A stretch of 64,000 bases of DNA from Tindallia sp. MSAO_Bac2 (GCA_003838145.1 QYZZ01000086.1:1-64000), one strand, 5' to 3'; counted from the stretch's first letter, positions 35,737-45,216 are shown. Numbers and translations: made by a program. Notes: generated by a model from the sequence alone, not told the origin.

Positions 35737-37335
35737 GTGATTAATGTTGTGAACTTAGGATTAAGATACGGCGAACAAAAGCTTTTTGAAGATGTGCAAC
35801 TCAGATTTTCGCCCGGAAACTGTTATGGCGTTATCGGAGCTAATGGTGCCGGTAAAAGTACATTTTTAAGGATTCTTTCCGGTGAAGTAGAGCCAAACAC
35901 CGGAGATGTCCACATATCTCCCGGCTTGAGAATGTCTGTATTAAAGCAGGATCATTTTCAGTTTGACGAGGTGGAAGTGCTTGAAACTGTCATCAGAGGG
36001 AATGAACGCTTGTATCAGATCATGAAAGAAAAAGACGAAATATATGCCAAAGAAGATTTTTCCGACGAAGACGGAATGAAGGCAGCTGACCTGGAGGCTG
36101 AATTCGCTGAACTCAATGGCTGGGAAGCAGAATCAGAAGCTTCATCTTTGCTGCAGGGTCTTGGTATTCCTACAGAGCTGCACAGTAAAAAAATGGAAGT
36201 ATTGCAGGGGGCTGAAAAAGTAAAAGTGCTGCTGGCACAGGCCCTGTTTGGTAACCCGGACATACTGGTGCTGGATGAGCCGACCAACCACCTGGATATT
36301 CATTCTATTCGGTGGCTGGAAGAGTTTCTCATTAACTTTGACGGCATAGTCATTTTTGTTTCCCACGACCGGTATTTTCTTAATAAAACCTGCACGCATA
36401 TGGTAGATGTTGATTTTGGGAAAATCAAGATGTTCACCGGCAACTACGATTTTTGGTACGAGTCCAGCCAGCTGGCACTGCAAATGATGAAGGATCAAAA
36501 CCGCAAAAAAGAAGAAAAAGTGAAGCAGCTGCAGGATTTTATCGCCCGGTTCAGCGCCAACGCCTCAAAATCCCGGCAGGCTACCTCCAGAAAAAAAATT
36601 CTGGATAAAATAACTTTGGACGACATACAACCATCCACCCGACGATACCCGTATGTTGGCTTTAAGCCAGAGCGTGAAGTTGGTAAGGAGATTTTAACGG
36701 TAGAAGGCCTGTCGAAAACCATAGATGGTGAAAAGCTGCTGAATAATGTGAGCTTTACCGTTGGAAAAGAAGACAAGATTGCTTTCGTGGGAGAAAATGA
36801 ACTGGCCAATACAACCCTGATGAAAATATTATCAGGTGAACTGGAACCGGATGAAGGGACTGTTAAGTGGGGAATTACCATAACCACGGCCTACCTGCCC
36901 AAAGACAATGCTGATTACTTTGACAGGGAAAACCTGAACTTGGTGGAATGGCTGCGACAGTATTCGGAAGAAGAGTCGGAAGTGTACCTGAGAGGCTTCC
37001 TTGGTAAAATGCTGTTTTCCGGTGAAGAAGCTCTGAAAAAGGTTAAAGTTCTGTCCGGTGGCGAAAGAGTTCGTTGCATGCTTTCCCGGATGATGCTGAA
37101 AAATGCAAATGTATTGCTGCTGGACCAGCCGACTAATCACCTGGATCTGGAATCTATTACTGCATTGAATAACGGACTGAAAAACTACCCCAGCAATGTA
37201 TTGTTTACTTCTCATGACCATCAATTCATTGAGACCATTGCTAACCGCATTGTCGAGATAACAACTGATGGAAGTAATGATTACCGGAAAACCTATGATG
37301 AATACCTGGAAATGAAAACACAGAAAGTAAGCTGA
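35737..37335 (+). CDS. ABC-F ATPase of the YkpA/YbiT group
   Basis: A 532-residue ABC-F protein. NBD1 is complete (Walker A GANGAGKST, Walker B VLDEPTNHLD). In NBD2 the Walker A is GENELANTT, lacking the usual Lys. This is a hallmark of the YkpA/YbiT subgroup, so the protein is not broken. The NBD2 Walker B reads LLLDQPTNHLD, with Gln instead of the catalytic Glu, so the second site probably cannot hydrolyse ATP. The ARFSANASKSRQATSRKK linker is typical of YbiT-type proteins. GTG 35737 is the start, with AAGGAAGG 6 bases upstream; it gives the family N-terminus MINVVNLGLRYGEQ. YbiT-type factors modulate translation. Confidence 0.88.
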   Translation: MINVVNLGLRYGEQKLFEDVQLRFSPGNCYGVIGANGAGKSTFLRILSGEVEPNTGDVHISPGLRMSVLKQDHFQFDEVEVLETVIRGNERLYQIMKEKDEIYAKEDFSDEDGMKAADLEAEFAELNGWEAESEASSLLQGLGIPTELHSKKMEVLQGAEKVKVLLAQALFGNPDILVLDEPTNHLDIHSIRWLEEFLINFDGIVIFVSHDRYFLNKTCTHMVDVDFGKIKMFTGNYDFWYESSQLALQMMKDQNRKKEEKVKQLQDFIARFSANASKSRQATSRKKILDKITLDDIQPSTRRYPYVGFKPEREVGKEILTVEGLSKTIDGEKLLNNVSFTVGKEDKIAFVGENELANTTLMKILSGELEPDEGTVKWGITITTAYLPKDNADYFDRENLNLVEWLRQYSEEESEVYLRGFLGKMLFSGEEALKKVKVLSGGERVRCMLSRMMLKNANVLLLDQPTNHLDLESITALNNGLKNYPSNVLFTSHDHQFIETIANRIVEITTDGSNDYRKTYDEYLEMKTQKVS

Positions 37336-37367
37336 CAAAAATGTTAATCCTGTCTGTCTGCAGCCTG

Positions 37368-37397
37368 AGATCTTCCCTTGTGGGAAGGTCTTTTTTT
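37368..37397 (+). terminator. Terminator after the YkpA/YbiT-type gene
   Basis: AGATCTTCCC (37368-37377) pairs with GGGAAGGTCT (37382-37391), followed by a T run. Confidence 0.85.
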
Positions 37398-37409
37398 GGT
37401 AAAGAAACA

Positions 37410-37445
37410 AAAGGACAAGGGCATGTTCATCCGCCCTTGTCCTTT
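37410..37445 (-). terminator. Terminator of the acidic lipoprotein gene
   Basis: A perfect 13-bp stem, AAAGGACAAGGGC (37410-37422) with GCCCTTGTCCTTT (37433-37445), 8 bases past the minus-strand stop. Confidence 0.75.
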
Positions 37446-37453
37446 AATGGTTA

Positions 37454-37720
37454 TTAGCTTTCTTCTTCCAGTTCATCCAAGGCTGGGTCTTCTATAGGAG
37501 CATCCGGATCTTCCACATCATCGAAATCCGGGTCTTCATCCAGCTCTGGTTCGGATTCCTCATCCAAGGCAGGATCCTCTAACGGTGGGTCCGGATCGAT
37601 TGCATCGTCAACGGCCGGATCTTCATCCGCACCGCAACCCATTGCCATTGGAATAAAGGCAAGCACAATCACCATAAAAATCAGCCATTTAGAATGGAGA
37701 AGGCTTTTGTGCAGTTTCAT
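37454..37720 (-). CDS. Small acidic Asp/Glu/Pro-repeat lipoprotein
   Basis: An 88-residue protein with a signal peptide and lipobox MAMGC (Cys about residue 29), then a mature part made almost wholly of Asp, Glu, Pro and Ala. Imperfect repeats of the form PxLEDPALDE and EDPDAPIEDPALDE occur. It has no folded domain and is probably a surface-tethered polyanion, perhaps binding cations, a feature compatible with life at high salt or pH. The start at 37720 has GGGAGGTG upstream; longer forms do not. No functional homologue recognised. Similar acidic repeats occur in the linker of the ProX protein at 45351. Confidence 0.65.
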   Translation of the reverse strand: MKLHKSLLHSKWLIFMVIVLAFIPMAMGCGADEDPAVDDAIDPDPPLEDPALDEESEPELDEDPDFDDVEDPDAPIEDPALDELEEES

Positions 37721-37958
37721 ACAAGGATACACCTCCCTTAAAACATCGATCAAAATAATTTGCTTTTCCAATGTTTAACATCCTTGTATTATTCTCCTAC
37801 CCGATATATTTGTCTTAAACAAAGTTCGGAATATTCAATCCAAAGGGCCCGGAAGTAATGTGCAGCGTTTTAAAAGAAACGTTTGCGTCGACGGCTGAAA
37901 AGGTTTATAGTGACTGTGTACGATTTTACTTTTTTAGTTGAAGGGCAGGAGAGCAATA

Positions 37959-39431
37959 ATGAGCATGTTTAACCATCGGAAAGCACCTCTTTTTGAGGCG
38001 CTTTTAACCTACGTTAAAAACGAAACCATTCCATTTCATGTTCCGGGGCATAAGAAAGGGAAAGGAATGGATGGAGAGTTTCGTGACTTTATTGGCAGCA
38101 ATGCCATGGCTATCGATGTAACCGTTTTTGAACAGGTGGACAGCCTGCATCACCCTTCCGGACCAATCGCAGAGGCACAGGAAATGGCAGCGGATGCTTT
38201 TGGAGCGGAGTATACGTTCTTTTGTGTGCACGGCACATCCGGTGCCCTGCATGCTATGATTCTCAGTGTCCTGAGGGAAGGCGAAAAAATAATTCTCCCC
38301 AGAAACGTTCATAAGTCCGTGACAACAGGCCTGGCTTTGATTGGAGCCACTCCTGTTTACATTCAACCTGAAATCGATTCGATGACAGGGACGGCTTTGA
38401 ATGTAACTCCAGAATCCATAGAAGAAGCTCTGAAACAGCATCCGGATGCCAGAGCTGTGCTTGTCATTAATCCGACTTATTTTGGTGTTGCGGCTGATCT
38501 GGAAACCATCGCAAAGACGGTTCATAAACACGATATACCGCTGATGGTGGATGAGGCACATGGTCCTCATCTGTCCTTTCATGAGGATCTGCCCATGTCA
38601 GCCATGGAAGCTGGGGCGGATATTTGTGCACAAAGTACCCATAAAATCATTGGGTCTCTCACACAAAGTTCCATGCTTCATCTTCAGGGGAAAAGAGTGG
38701 ACCATCAACGGGTACAGGCTGCATTAAACTTACTGCATACCACCAGTCCATCCTATATTTTACTTGCTTCCCTGGATGTTGCTCGTCGCCAGATGATGAC
38801 AGAGGGTGTTCAACTGCTGGAAAACATTAACATGCTTGCCCGTGGGGCACGGGAGCGCATTAATGCCATTGAGGGCTTTCGTTGCTTTGATCTGGGTAAG
38901 GGTGTGAAACCGGGCTTTTTTGATTTTGACCCCACCAAGCTGACAATAACCTGCAGAGATCTCGGAATATCAGGACATCAGCTGGAAAAGATTTTAACCA
39001 AAGATTTTTATATCCAGCCAGAGCTTTCGGACCTGTACAACGTACTTTGCACACTTTCTATCGGCAATACACAGGAACAGGTCGATTCTTTGGTGAATGC
39101 ATTAACCTTTGTCAGTAAAACTTACGGAGGATCCTGCCAGGTTCCATCCTGCAAAACAGCCATTGTTCCTATGCCGTCGATTCCGGTGCAAATTTTAACG
39201 CCAAGAGAAGCCATGCACTGCGATACTCATTTGCTGCCATTGAGGAACAGCATTGGAAAGATCAGTGCTGAATTTTTGATGGCTTACCCTCCTGGCATTC
39301 CCCTGCTGTGCCCCGGCGAACTGATTTCAGAAGAAATGGTACTATACATTGAAAGTCAAAAAGATGCCGGATTGTGGATCCAGGGAACAGAAGACCCGGA
39401 GGTTAAAAATATCCGGGTGGTAGAAAAATAA
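37959..39431 (+). CDS. Orn/Lys/Arg decarboxylase family protein
   Basis: A 490-residue fold-type I PLP enzyme. Key segments are FHVPGHKKGKG (about 30-40), VTVFEQVDSLHHPSG, FFCVHGTSGALHAMI, VLVINPTYFGV, the cofactor Asp in MVDEAHGPHLSFH and the Schiff-base Lys in AQSTHKIIGSLTQSS. The C-terminal domain ends with AYPPGIPLLCPGE. Homologues include arginine, lysine and ornithine decarboxylases (SpeA/Cad/YaaO type), used for polyamine synthesis or acid and energy metabolism. Arginine decarboxylase is the commonest assignment in clostridia, but substrate cannot be fixed. ATG 37959 is chosen with an AGGAG 7 bases upstream. Confidence 0.85.
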   Translation: MSMFNHRKAPLFEALLTYVKNETIPFHVPGHKKGKGMDGEFRDFIGSNAMAIDVTVFEQVDSLHHPSGPIAEAQEMAADAFGAEYTFFCVHGTSGALHAMILSVLREGEKIILPRNVHKSVTTGLALIGATPVYIQPEIDSMTGTALNVTPESIEEALKQHPDARAVLVINPTYFGVAADLETIAKTVHKHDIPLMVDEAHGPHLSFHEDLPMSAMEAGADICAQSTHKIIGSLTQSSMLHLQGKRVDHQRVQAALNLLHTTSPSYILLASLDVARRQMMTEGVQLLENINMLARGARERINAIEGFRCFDLGKGVKPGFFDFDPTKLTITCRDLGISGHQLEKILTKDFYIQPELSDLYNVLCTLSIGNTQEQVDSLVNALTFVSKTYGGSCQVPSCKTAIVPMPSIPVQILTPREAMHCDTHLLPLRNSIGKISAEFLMAYPPGIPLLCPGELISEEMVLYIESQKDAGLWIQGTEDPEVKNIRVVEK

Positions 39432-39495
39432 TAAGCAATATGCAGGGTGGCTGCCAGCATCAATATAATTTAATTGGGAGTAGAGGACTATTTAA

Positions 39496-39504
39496 TGATA
39501 TAAT
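39496..39504 (+). promoter_or_regulatory. Extended -10 element TGATATAAT upstream of the diguanylate cyclase
   Basis: Nonamer 55 bases before the start. Confidence 0.5.
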
Positions 39505-39558
39505 GGAAACATGTGAAATCAGCAGAGCACCAAAGTATATTTAGAAGGAAGATAGAGT

Positions 39559-41268
39559 ATGAATTTTGTTGCAAAAAGGTCTTTTACTATGGTGTTTTTA
39601 GTGCTGGCACCAATATTGGTAGCGGCTTTTCTTTTTGTGGATGCAATTCCGCCTGACTTCCAGCGAATTACCATCGGTCATAAGGCTGATTACTTTATTG
39701 ATGAAACTGGAGAGATGACTTTAGATGAAGTGATATCAGCGGACGGCTTTGTTCCTAATCAGAACGATTACTTTCATTTCGGGTTATCCTCAAATGCAAA
39801 TTGGATACGAATACAGACAGCAAAATATTTAACGGATGAAATAATGAATATCGGGCAATTGCAAATATATTTTAACTATGCGGCTGTGGGAGATATTCAA
39901 GTTTTTGTTCCTGAAAAAACTGGAAATTCTTCTTACCGCCTCCTGGAAGGCGGATTTAAAAAAGGGGCAGGTCGCAGCGATGAAGGTTTTGCCCTACCGG
40001 TCTTTAATCTGCCAAGTAACATGGCCCTTCATGAAAATATGTATATTCGTGTCCAAAGCCCTTATACTGCGAATTTTCAGCTTACACTGGCTACACAAGA
40101 TGAATTGGCAGACCTCCGTTCTCAAATCAGCCTGTTTCTAGGTGTGGTCAGTGGTATTATTATTTCCATGATTCTTTACAATTCAATTCTGTTTGTAGTA
40201 CTTAAAGATGGAACCTACCTCTGGTATGTACTTTATATGATCTTTATGCTGCTTTATCAGAGCGGAATAGCTGGTACAGGTCAGATAATAGATTCAGGTA
40301 TCGGTGATGTTGTGGCTGAATACGCTCTGGTCTTTTCATTTATTGCCATCGCAACCCATCTGATGTTTTCCTGGAAATTTCTCAATGTACCAGAAAAAGC
40401 CATCCAGATGAAAAAAATATACTATGGTTATTGGGGTTTGTGCGGGTTAGGTGTGATTTTGAACCTGACAGGATTTGTTATACAGTCTAACATAATTGCT
40501 TTTACGGCCTCTTTTTTTGTGACATTTATCGCCATTGCCACAGTTGTTCTATGTTTTCGCAACGGTCATTGGGTATCCAGATATTATTTGATTGCTGTCG
40601 GTCTGTTACTATTAAGCCTTATATTCTTCACTATGCGAGCTATTGGTGCTGTTGAGCCATCATTAGCTTCTTCATATTTTGTGCTGGTCTCCGCTGCTTT
40701 AGAGGCGATCCTTTTTTCCTTTGCCCTGGCAGACCGAATTAAAATACTTCGTGAACAACATATTCAGCTGGAGCTGAACGAAAAAAAGCTCCATAAAATG
40801 GCTATTACGGATGCCTTGACGGGACTTTTTAATCGCAGGCATTTTGATCAGATAATGGAAAAAGCAACTGAAATTGCACAAAAAAATTGTGAACCGATAT
40901 CATTGATGATTATTGACATCGATCATTTCAAAAATATTAATGATGAATACGGACATCAAAAGGGAGATGAGATGCTGATATTACTGGGTGAAATAATTAA
41001 AAGAAGCATCCGACACAACGACTATGGATTTCGTATTGGAGGAGAAGAATTTGCAGTGGTTTTACCACATACTGGTGTAGAAGATGCTTACGGTGTTGCA
41101 GAAAGAATCAGGCATGATTTTGAGTCTGAAATAGTCAGCGTGAGTATTGGAGTGACGGAATGGCAAAAGAAAGATACACTTGCAGAATTTATTGGAAGAG
41201 CGGATCGATTGCTGTATGCCGCAAAAGAACTAGGAAGAAATCAAACAGCTTCATCTATAACTCCATGA
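39559..41268 (+). CDS. Membrane diguanylate cyclase with 7TMR-DISM sensor
   Basis: A 569-residue protein. A signal or anchor helix is followed by an extracytoplasmic 7TMR-DISMED2-like beta domain (about 30-180), then seven membrane helices (7TMR-DISM, about 195-390). A coiled linker leads to a C-terminal GGDEF domain with the ITDALTGLFNRRHFD start and the GGEEF active site in RIGGEEFAVVLP. No inhibitory RxxD site was noticed. It should synthesise cyclic di-GMP in response to an external small molecule, often a carbohydrate. GAAGGAAG precedes the ATG. It stands alone between the decarboxylase and an HD-domain gene. Confidence 0.88.
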   Translation: MNFVAKRSFTMVFLVLAPILVAAFLFVDAIPPDFQRITIGHKADYFIDETGEMTLDEVISADGFVPNQNDYFHFGLSSNANWIRIQTAKYLTDEIMNIGQLQIYFNYAAVGDIQVFVPEKTGNSSYRLLEGGFKKGAGRSDEGFALPVFNLPSNMALHENMYIRVQSPYTANFQLTLATQDELADLRSQISLFLGVVSGIIISMILYNSILFVVLKDGTYLWYVLYMIFMLLYQSGIAGTGQIIDSGIGDVVAEYALVFSFIAIATHLMFSWKFLNVPEKAIQMKKIYYGYWGLCGLGVILNLTGFVIQSNIIAFTASFFVTFIAIATVVLCFRNGHWVSRYYLIAVGLLLLSLIFFTMRAIGAVEPSLASSYFVLVSAALEAILFSFALADRIKILREQHIQLELNEKKLHKMAITDALTGLFNRRHFDQIMEKATEIAQKNCEPISLMIIDIDHFKNINDEYGHQKGDEMLILLGEIIKRSIRHNDYGFRIGGEEFAVVLPHTGVEDAYGVAERIRHDFESEIVSVSIGVTEWQKKDTLAEFIGRADRLLYAAKELGRNQTASSITP

Positions 41269-41371
41269 AAATTTCTGAAGATAATCTTAAATAATATCCG
41301 GCAGCTTGTTTGACGAAAGTTCAGAGAAGGATTATACTGGAGTAATATAAATATTGACTTGGAGGGATTCT

Positions 41372-41941
41372 ATGTACGACCGTCAAAAAGCACTGGTGCT
41401 GATGGAGGAACATCTGAAAAGTGAGCATCTGGTGAAGCATTCCTATGCGGTGGAAGCTGTCATGGCCGCCCTGGCTAAAAAACTGGACCCGGATAATGTG
41501 GAACGATGGGCATTTGCCGGACTGGTACATGATATGGATGCAGACCTGGTTGATTATAAAAATGATGAAAACCATCTTCATGGTCCCAAAGCGGCAGAGA
41601 TTTTAAAAGAAGAAAATTTAGGAGACGAAGAAATTTATCATGCCATCAAAGCTCATAATAAGGCAACTGGCGTGAAGGTGGAAACAGCCATGGATCAGGC
41701 GCTATATGCAGCGGATCCGATTACAGGTTTTATTACAGCCATCACTTTTGTTTATCCGGATAAAAAAATTAACAGCGTTAAGGCTAAATCCATTACGAAG
41801 CGGATGAAAGAAACCCGCTTTGCTGCCGGAGCAGACCGGGACGCTATGAGAAGCATTGAAAAGCTGGGAATATCATTCCCGGACTTTGCGGCTCTGTCCC
41901 TGGAAGCAATGAAAGAAATCGGTGAAGAACTGGGTTTGTAG
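41372..41941 (+). CDS. HD-domain (HDIG) phosphohydrolase-like protein
   Basis: A 189-residue protein with an HD fold: EHLVKHSYAVEAVM supplies the first His, AGLVHDMDADL the HD pair, and the later AIKAHN and AADPITGF segments complete a typical HDIG domain. Members hydrolyse phosphate esters of nucleotides or similar small molecules; the substrate is unknown. GGAGG lies before ATG 41372. It converges with the YkvI gene; their shared bidirectional hairpin holds the YkvI stop codon. Confidence 0.82.
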   Translation: MYDRQKALVLMEEHLKSEHLVKHSYAVEAVMAALAKKLDPDNVERWAFAGLVHDMDADLVDYKNDENHLHGPKAAEILKEENLGDEEIYHAIKAHNKATGVKVETAMDQALYAADPITGFITAITFVYPDKKINSVKAKSITKRMKETRFAAGADRDAMRSIEKLGISFPDFAALSLEAMKEIGEELGL

Positions 41942-41955
41942 AAAGAATGAAAAAC

Positions 41956-41999
41956 AAAAGAAGTCCTGCCGCTATTCATAATATGGCAGAACTTCTTTT
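41956..41999. terminator. Bidirectional terminator between the HD gene and ykvI
   Basis: AAAAGAAGT-CTGCC (41956-41970) pairs with GGCAG-ACTTCTTTT (41985-41999), with A and T runs on both sides. The ykvI stop codon falls in the loop. Confidence 0.8.
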
Positions 42000-43057
42000 A
42001 TTTTTGTATAAGCCATGCCTCCTGCCAGAATAAGACCCAGATAGCCGATGGTGGGATAAATAAGGCCTACCATGGTAGCAAAAGGCAACTGACCACCAAT
42101 AAAGGCGAATAGAGTAAGGAAAATGGCAACCTTTCGGTAGCGGCTGGACTGATCATTGCCTTCGATGCGGTTAACGGCTGTCCAAAGCATGGAAACGGAA
42201 GCTGTATAAATGCCGGCGATCATTAACAGAGCAAAAAGAGTAGCAGCTAATGGAATACTGGCAGAAGCTATGGCAAGGGAAGGAATTTGTCGGTGATATA
42301 CCTGATCAATGTTTACCAATAATCCGGTGCTAAGAATCATGGCGCCGGATAAAAAGAAAACACCTGCAAAAAGCCCTCCTAAAATGGTGTCTTTCCGGCT
42401 GTGAGCCTGTTTACCGATTTGAGCCGTAAATGGCATAAAGCCCACCATCAGAAAGGCAGCATACATGATGCCGGAAATCAGCCAGTGGCCGTATGCACTG
42501 GGCACTTCGATGGATGCCAGCACCTGGTTGGAATCAGCAATACCCTCGGGGTTTGCAGATATACTGGCGAAGCCGATAAAAATTGTGAGTCCAATAAAAA
42601 GCGGAGCAACGGAGCCAACGATGGCTGCCAGTCGTTTCATGCCCAGAAGAACTGTTAGGAGGGCAAAAATAGCTACCACGACACGTCCGACAGATGGGTG
42701 AAAGCCATAATGTTCATGGAAAGTGGCGCCGGCTGCAGAAATCATCATGGAAAAAACCATCAGCATAAGAATGGGTACAAACCACTCGAAGAAAAAACCG
42801 ATCTTTTTACCACAATAGTGGGCGAAAATAGCGTTGGTATTTGGAAACTGATACTTTCGGCCATCTTCCAGTATGGTCATAAAAATCCAGGACAACATGA
42901 GCATAGATATAAATCCTGCACCAATACTGCGGTGAAATCCCAGATGGGTAAAAAACTGCATTACTTCCTGTCCGGAAGCAAAACCGGCGCCCACCATGGA
43001 TCCCATGATGGCGCCGCCTGATATAAATACTTGTTTCCAACGGATTTTCTCTGACAC
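41972..43057 (-). CDS. YkvI-family membrane protein
   Basis: A 361-residue protein with ten or so membrane helices. The first contains GGAIMGSMVGAGFASGQEV (in parts), the glycine-rich unwound helix 1 of APC/LeuT-fold transporters and a hallmark of YkvI. It is probably a sodium- or proton-coupled transporter of an unknown small molecule. The start is GTG 43057 with GGGAGG 8 bases upstream. It lies 50 bases downstream of the aminotransferase gene on the same strand and may be cotranscribed with trxB and that gene, which hints at an amino acid or related substrate. Confidence 0.8.
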   Translation of the reverse strand: MSEKIRWKQVFISGGAIMGSMVGAGFASGQEVMQFFTHLGFHRSIGAGFISMLMLSWIFMTILEDGRKYQFPNTNAIFAHYCGKKIGFFFEWFVPILMLMVFSMMISAAGATFHEHYGFHPSVGRVVVAIFALLTVLLGMKRLAAIVGSVAPLFIGLTIFIGFASISANPEGIADSNQVLASIEVPSAYGHWLISGIMYAAFLMVGFMPFTAQIGKQAHSRKDTILGGLFAGVFFLSGAMILSTGLLVNIDQVYHRQIPSLAIASASIPLAATLFALLMIAGIYTASVSMLWTAVNRIEGNDQSSRYRKVAIFLTLFAFIGGQLPFATMVGLIYPTIGYLGLILAGGMAYTKIKEVLPYYE

Positions 43058-43107
43058 AAGAACAGCCTCCCTGCAAGCAAACCATCAATCCGAAGAAAAC
43101 GGACTGT

Positions 43108-44253
43108 TTACTTAAGCATTTCTGTCATAAAGATTCCCACGCCTTTACCTAATTCTACGGGCTGACCGGAATGGTAAAGGGCTCTTTCGATAGTGGCCAA
43201 AGTTGCCACCAGATCGTGCATATCAACGTTGCCCATGTGTCCCAGTCGGAACATCTTACCGGCGTAAGCTCCAAGTCCTCCGGCGACAATGATTCCCTCT
43301 TCATAAAGAAGACTCCGGAACTTAGCATCGTCAATACCCTCCGGATAGATAACGTTGGAAAGGGTGGAGGCGCGGTGTTCTTTATCAGCCAGAATGGAGA
43401 ATCCAAGCCCCTCCAGTGCAGCCTGCATGGCTTTTCCTGTTTTTTCGTGGCGTGCATAGCGTTCTTCTGTACCTTCTTCTTTAATGATGTTGACTGATTC
43501 CTTCAGTGCCCACACCATGTTAATGGCAGGAGTGGCAAAATATTTGGATGGATCATGCATAATCGGCAGCCACTTGTCAAAGTCCACATAATACTCTGGT
43601 ATGGTACCTAGGCTTTTTCGTCTCTCCATGGCTTTGGGACCGGCCCAGAGAATTGCAAGACCTGGTGGGACGCCAAAGGCTTTCTGCGTTCCGGTAAGCA
43701 ACACGTCGATATTCATTTCATCAACATATTCCTTTTCTCCGGCTGTTGCGCAAACACCATCTACAATGTAGAGAGTATCTTCAAACTGTGCCATCATCTG
43801 GCCAATTTCTTCAACAGGAGCCCGGACGCCAGTGGATGTATCTACATGACTCACAGTAACAGCCTGATATTTCTTTTCCTTAAGCTTTGCCTCGATGTCA
43901 GCAACTGGAACTATTTTTCCCCATTGGCTGGAAATCACATCAACATTTATCCCTTTACGTTCACACAATTCAATAAAACGGTCGCCAAAGAAGCCGTGAG
44001 ATACTATAAGCAGGTTATCATCTTTTTTTAGGGTGTTGGCGACAGCCATTTCCATAGCCATGGTACCGGTGCCAGCCACTACAAAAACTTCGCCCTCTGT
44101 TTTCCAAAGGTCTTTCAGATCGTTGATGAGCTCTTTATAATCTTTTACAAAAAGTGGGTCACCAAAGGCTGCAACTTCTCTGCCCATTTGATCCTGAATG
44201 GATCGGGTTACCGGTGTCGGACCAGGAATCATAACTAAGCGTTTGTTTTTCAT
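43108..44253 (-). CDS. Class V aminotransferase (alanine/serine-glyoxylate type)
   Basis: A 381-residue PLP aminotransferase starting MKNKRLVMIPGPTPV, the standard opening of the serine-pyruvate/alanine-glyoxylate family. The Schiff-base Lys is in LLTGTQKAFGVPPG (about residue 194), preceded by VDGVCATAGE with the cofactor Asp. Likely reaction: transfer of an amino group between alanine or serine and glyoxylate or another 2-oxo acid. AGGAG precedes ATG 44253. It follows trxB by 24 bases on the same strand. Association with trxB suggests glycine or serine metabolism supporting selenoprotein reductases, but none is encoded here. Confidence 0.87.
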   Translation of the reverse strand: MKNKRLVMIPGPTPVTRSIQDQMGREVAAFGDPLFVKDYKELINDLKDLWKTEGEVFVVAGTGTMAMEMAVANTLKKDDNLLIVSHGFFGDRFIELCERKGINVDVISSQWGKIVPVADIEAKLKEKKYQAVTVSHVDTSTGVRAPVEEIGQMMAQFEDTLYIVDGVCATAGEKEYVDEMNIDVLLTGTQKAFGVPPGLAILWAGPKAMERRKSLGTIPEYYVDFDKWLPIMHDPSKYFATPAINMVWALKESVNIIKEEGTEERYARHEKTGKAMQAALEGLGFSILADKEHRASTLSNVIYPEGIDDAKFRSLLYEEGIIVAGGLGAYAGKMFRLGHMGNVDMHDLVATLATIERALYHSGQPVELGKGVGIFMTEMLK

Positions 44254-44277
44254 GCTTATCACTCCTCGTAAGTTTTG

Positions 44278-45216
44278 TTATTGCTTTTCCAGATACTTTT
44301 CTGCTTCCACGGCAGCGATGGCTCCATCAGCTGTTGCTGTTACCACCTGTCTTAGGGTTTTAACGCGCACGTCGCCAGCGGCAAAAACGCCTTCAACATT
44401 GGTTTGCATCCGTGAATCAGCAATAATATAGCCGGTTTCATCGGTGTCGATACAACCCTGAAACACTTTGGTAACAGGAACGTAACCAGCCAGTACAAAT
44501 ATTCCAAATGTACCGTCTTCTTCGGAAGCTTTTATTTCTGTGGTTTCTCCTGTTTCTTTATTATGGAACACGGCAGACTCCACAAGACCGTCGCCTTTAA
44601 TATCAACTATGACGGAATTCCACATAATATCTATTTTAGGGTTTTCGAAGGCTTTTTCCTGAAGGTATTTGGCTGCACGCAGTTCGTCTCTGCGGTGAAC
44701 AATAGTTACTTTTCGGGCGAATTTTGTCAGATAAAGTGCCTCTTCAACAGCGGTGTCGCCGCCGCCTACCACAAAGACTTCCAGTCCTTCAAAAAAGTCG
44801 GCATCACAGGTGGCGCAATATGAAACGCCCTTGCCTGTCAGTTCTTTCTCGCCGGGGCATCCGATTTGCCTTGGATTTGCTCCTGTGGCAATAATGACGC
44901 TGCGACCTCTATAATCTGCTTTTTCCCCTTTCACAATCTTTACCTTGTCTTTGAAATCTGTACCGATAGCTGAGTCCGGTACCATTTCAGCTCCAAATCG
45001 TTTTGCCTGTTCTACCATTCTTGCAGTAAGTGTGGGTCCGGTAGTATCCGGCATGGATCCGGGATAATTATCCACTTCACTGGTGATGGCAATCTGGCCA
45101 CCTACCTTTGTGCCCTCCAGCACCAATGTGCTTAATTTGGCTCTGCCGGCATAAAGAGCAGCAGAAAGACCGGCGGGACCGGCTCCGATGATAATCACAT
45201 CATAGACTTTTTCCAT
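44278..45216 (-). CDS. trxB: Thioredoxin-disulfide reductase
   Basis: A 312-residue FAD enzyme that reduces thioredoxin with NADPH. The FAD motif GAGPAGLSAALYAGRA is at about 11-26, the redox-active CATC at about 138-141 in SYCATCDADFFEG, the nucleotide motif VGGGDTAVEEALYL follows, and the C-terminal VFAAGDVR closes the FAD site. AACAGGAGG precedes the ATG. In amino-acid-fermenting clostridia trxB often accompanies glycine, sarcosine or betaine reductases; here it is downstream of a betaine importer but no reductase gene is present. An aminotransferase gene follows by 24 bases. Confidence 0.93.
   Translation of the reverse strand: MEKVYDVIIIGAGPAGLSAALYAGRAKLSTLVLEGTKVGGQIAITSEVDNYPGSMPDTTGPTLTARMVEQAKRFGAEMVPDSAIGTDFKDKVKIVKGEKADYRGRSVIIATGANPRQIGCPGEKELTGKGVSYCATCDADFFEGLEVFVVGGGDTAVEEALYLTKFARKVTIVHRRDELRAAKYLQEKAFENPKIDIMWNSVIVDIKGDGLVESAVFHNKETGETTEIKASEEDGTFGIFVLAGYVPVTKVFQGCIDTDETGYIIADSRMQTNVEGVFAAGDVRVKTLRQVVTATADGAIAAVEAEKYLEKQ

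Noticed and set aside
35737-37335. Second ABC-F gene as a pseudogene because of its broken NBD2 Walker A
   Set aside because: The NELAxTT-type Walker A is normal for the YkpA/YbiT group and the frame is intact.
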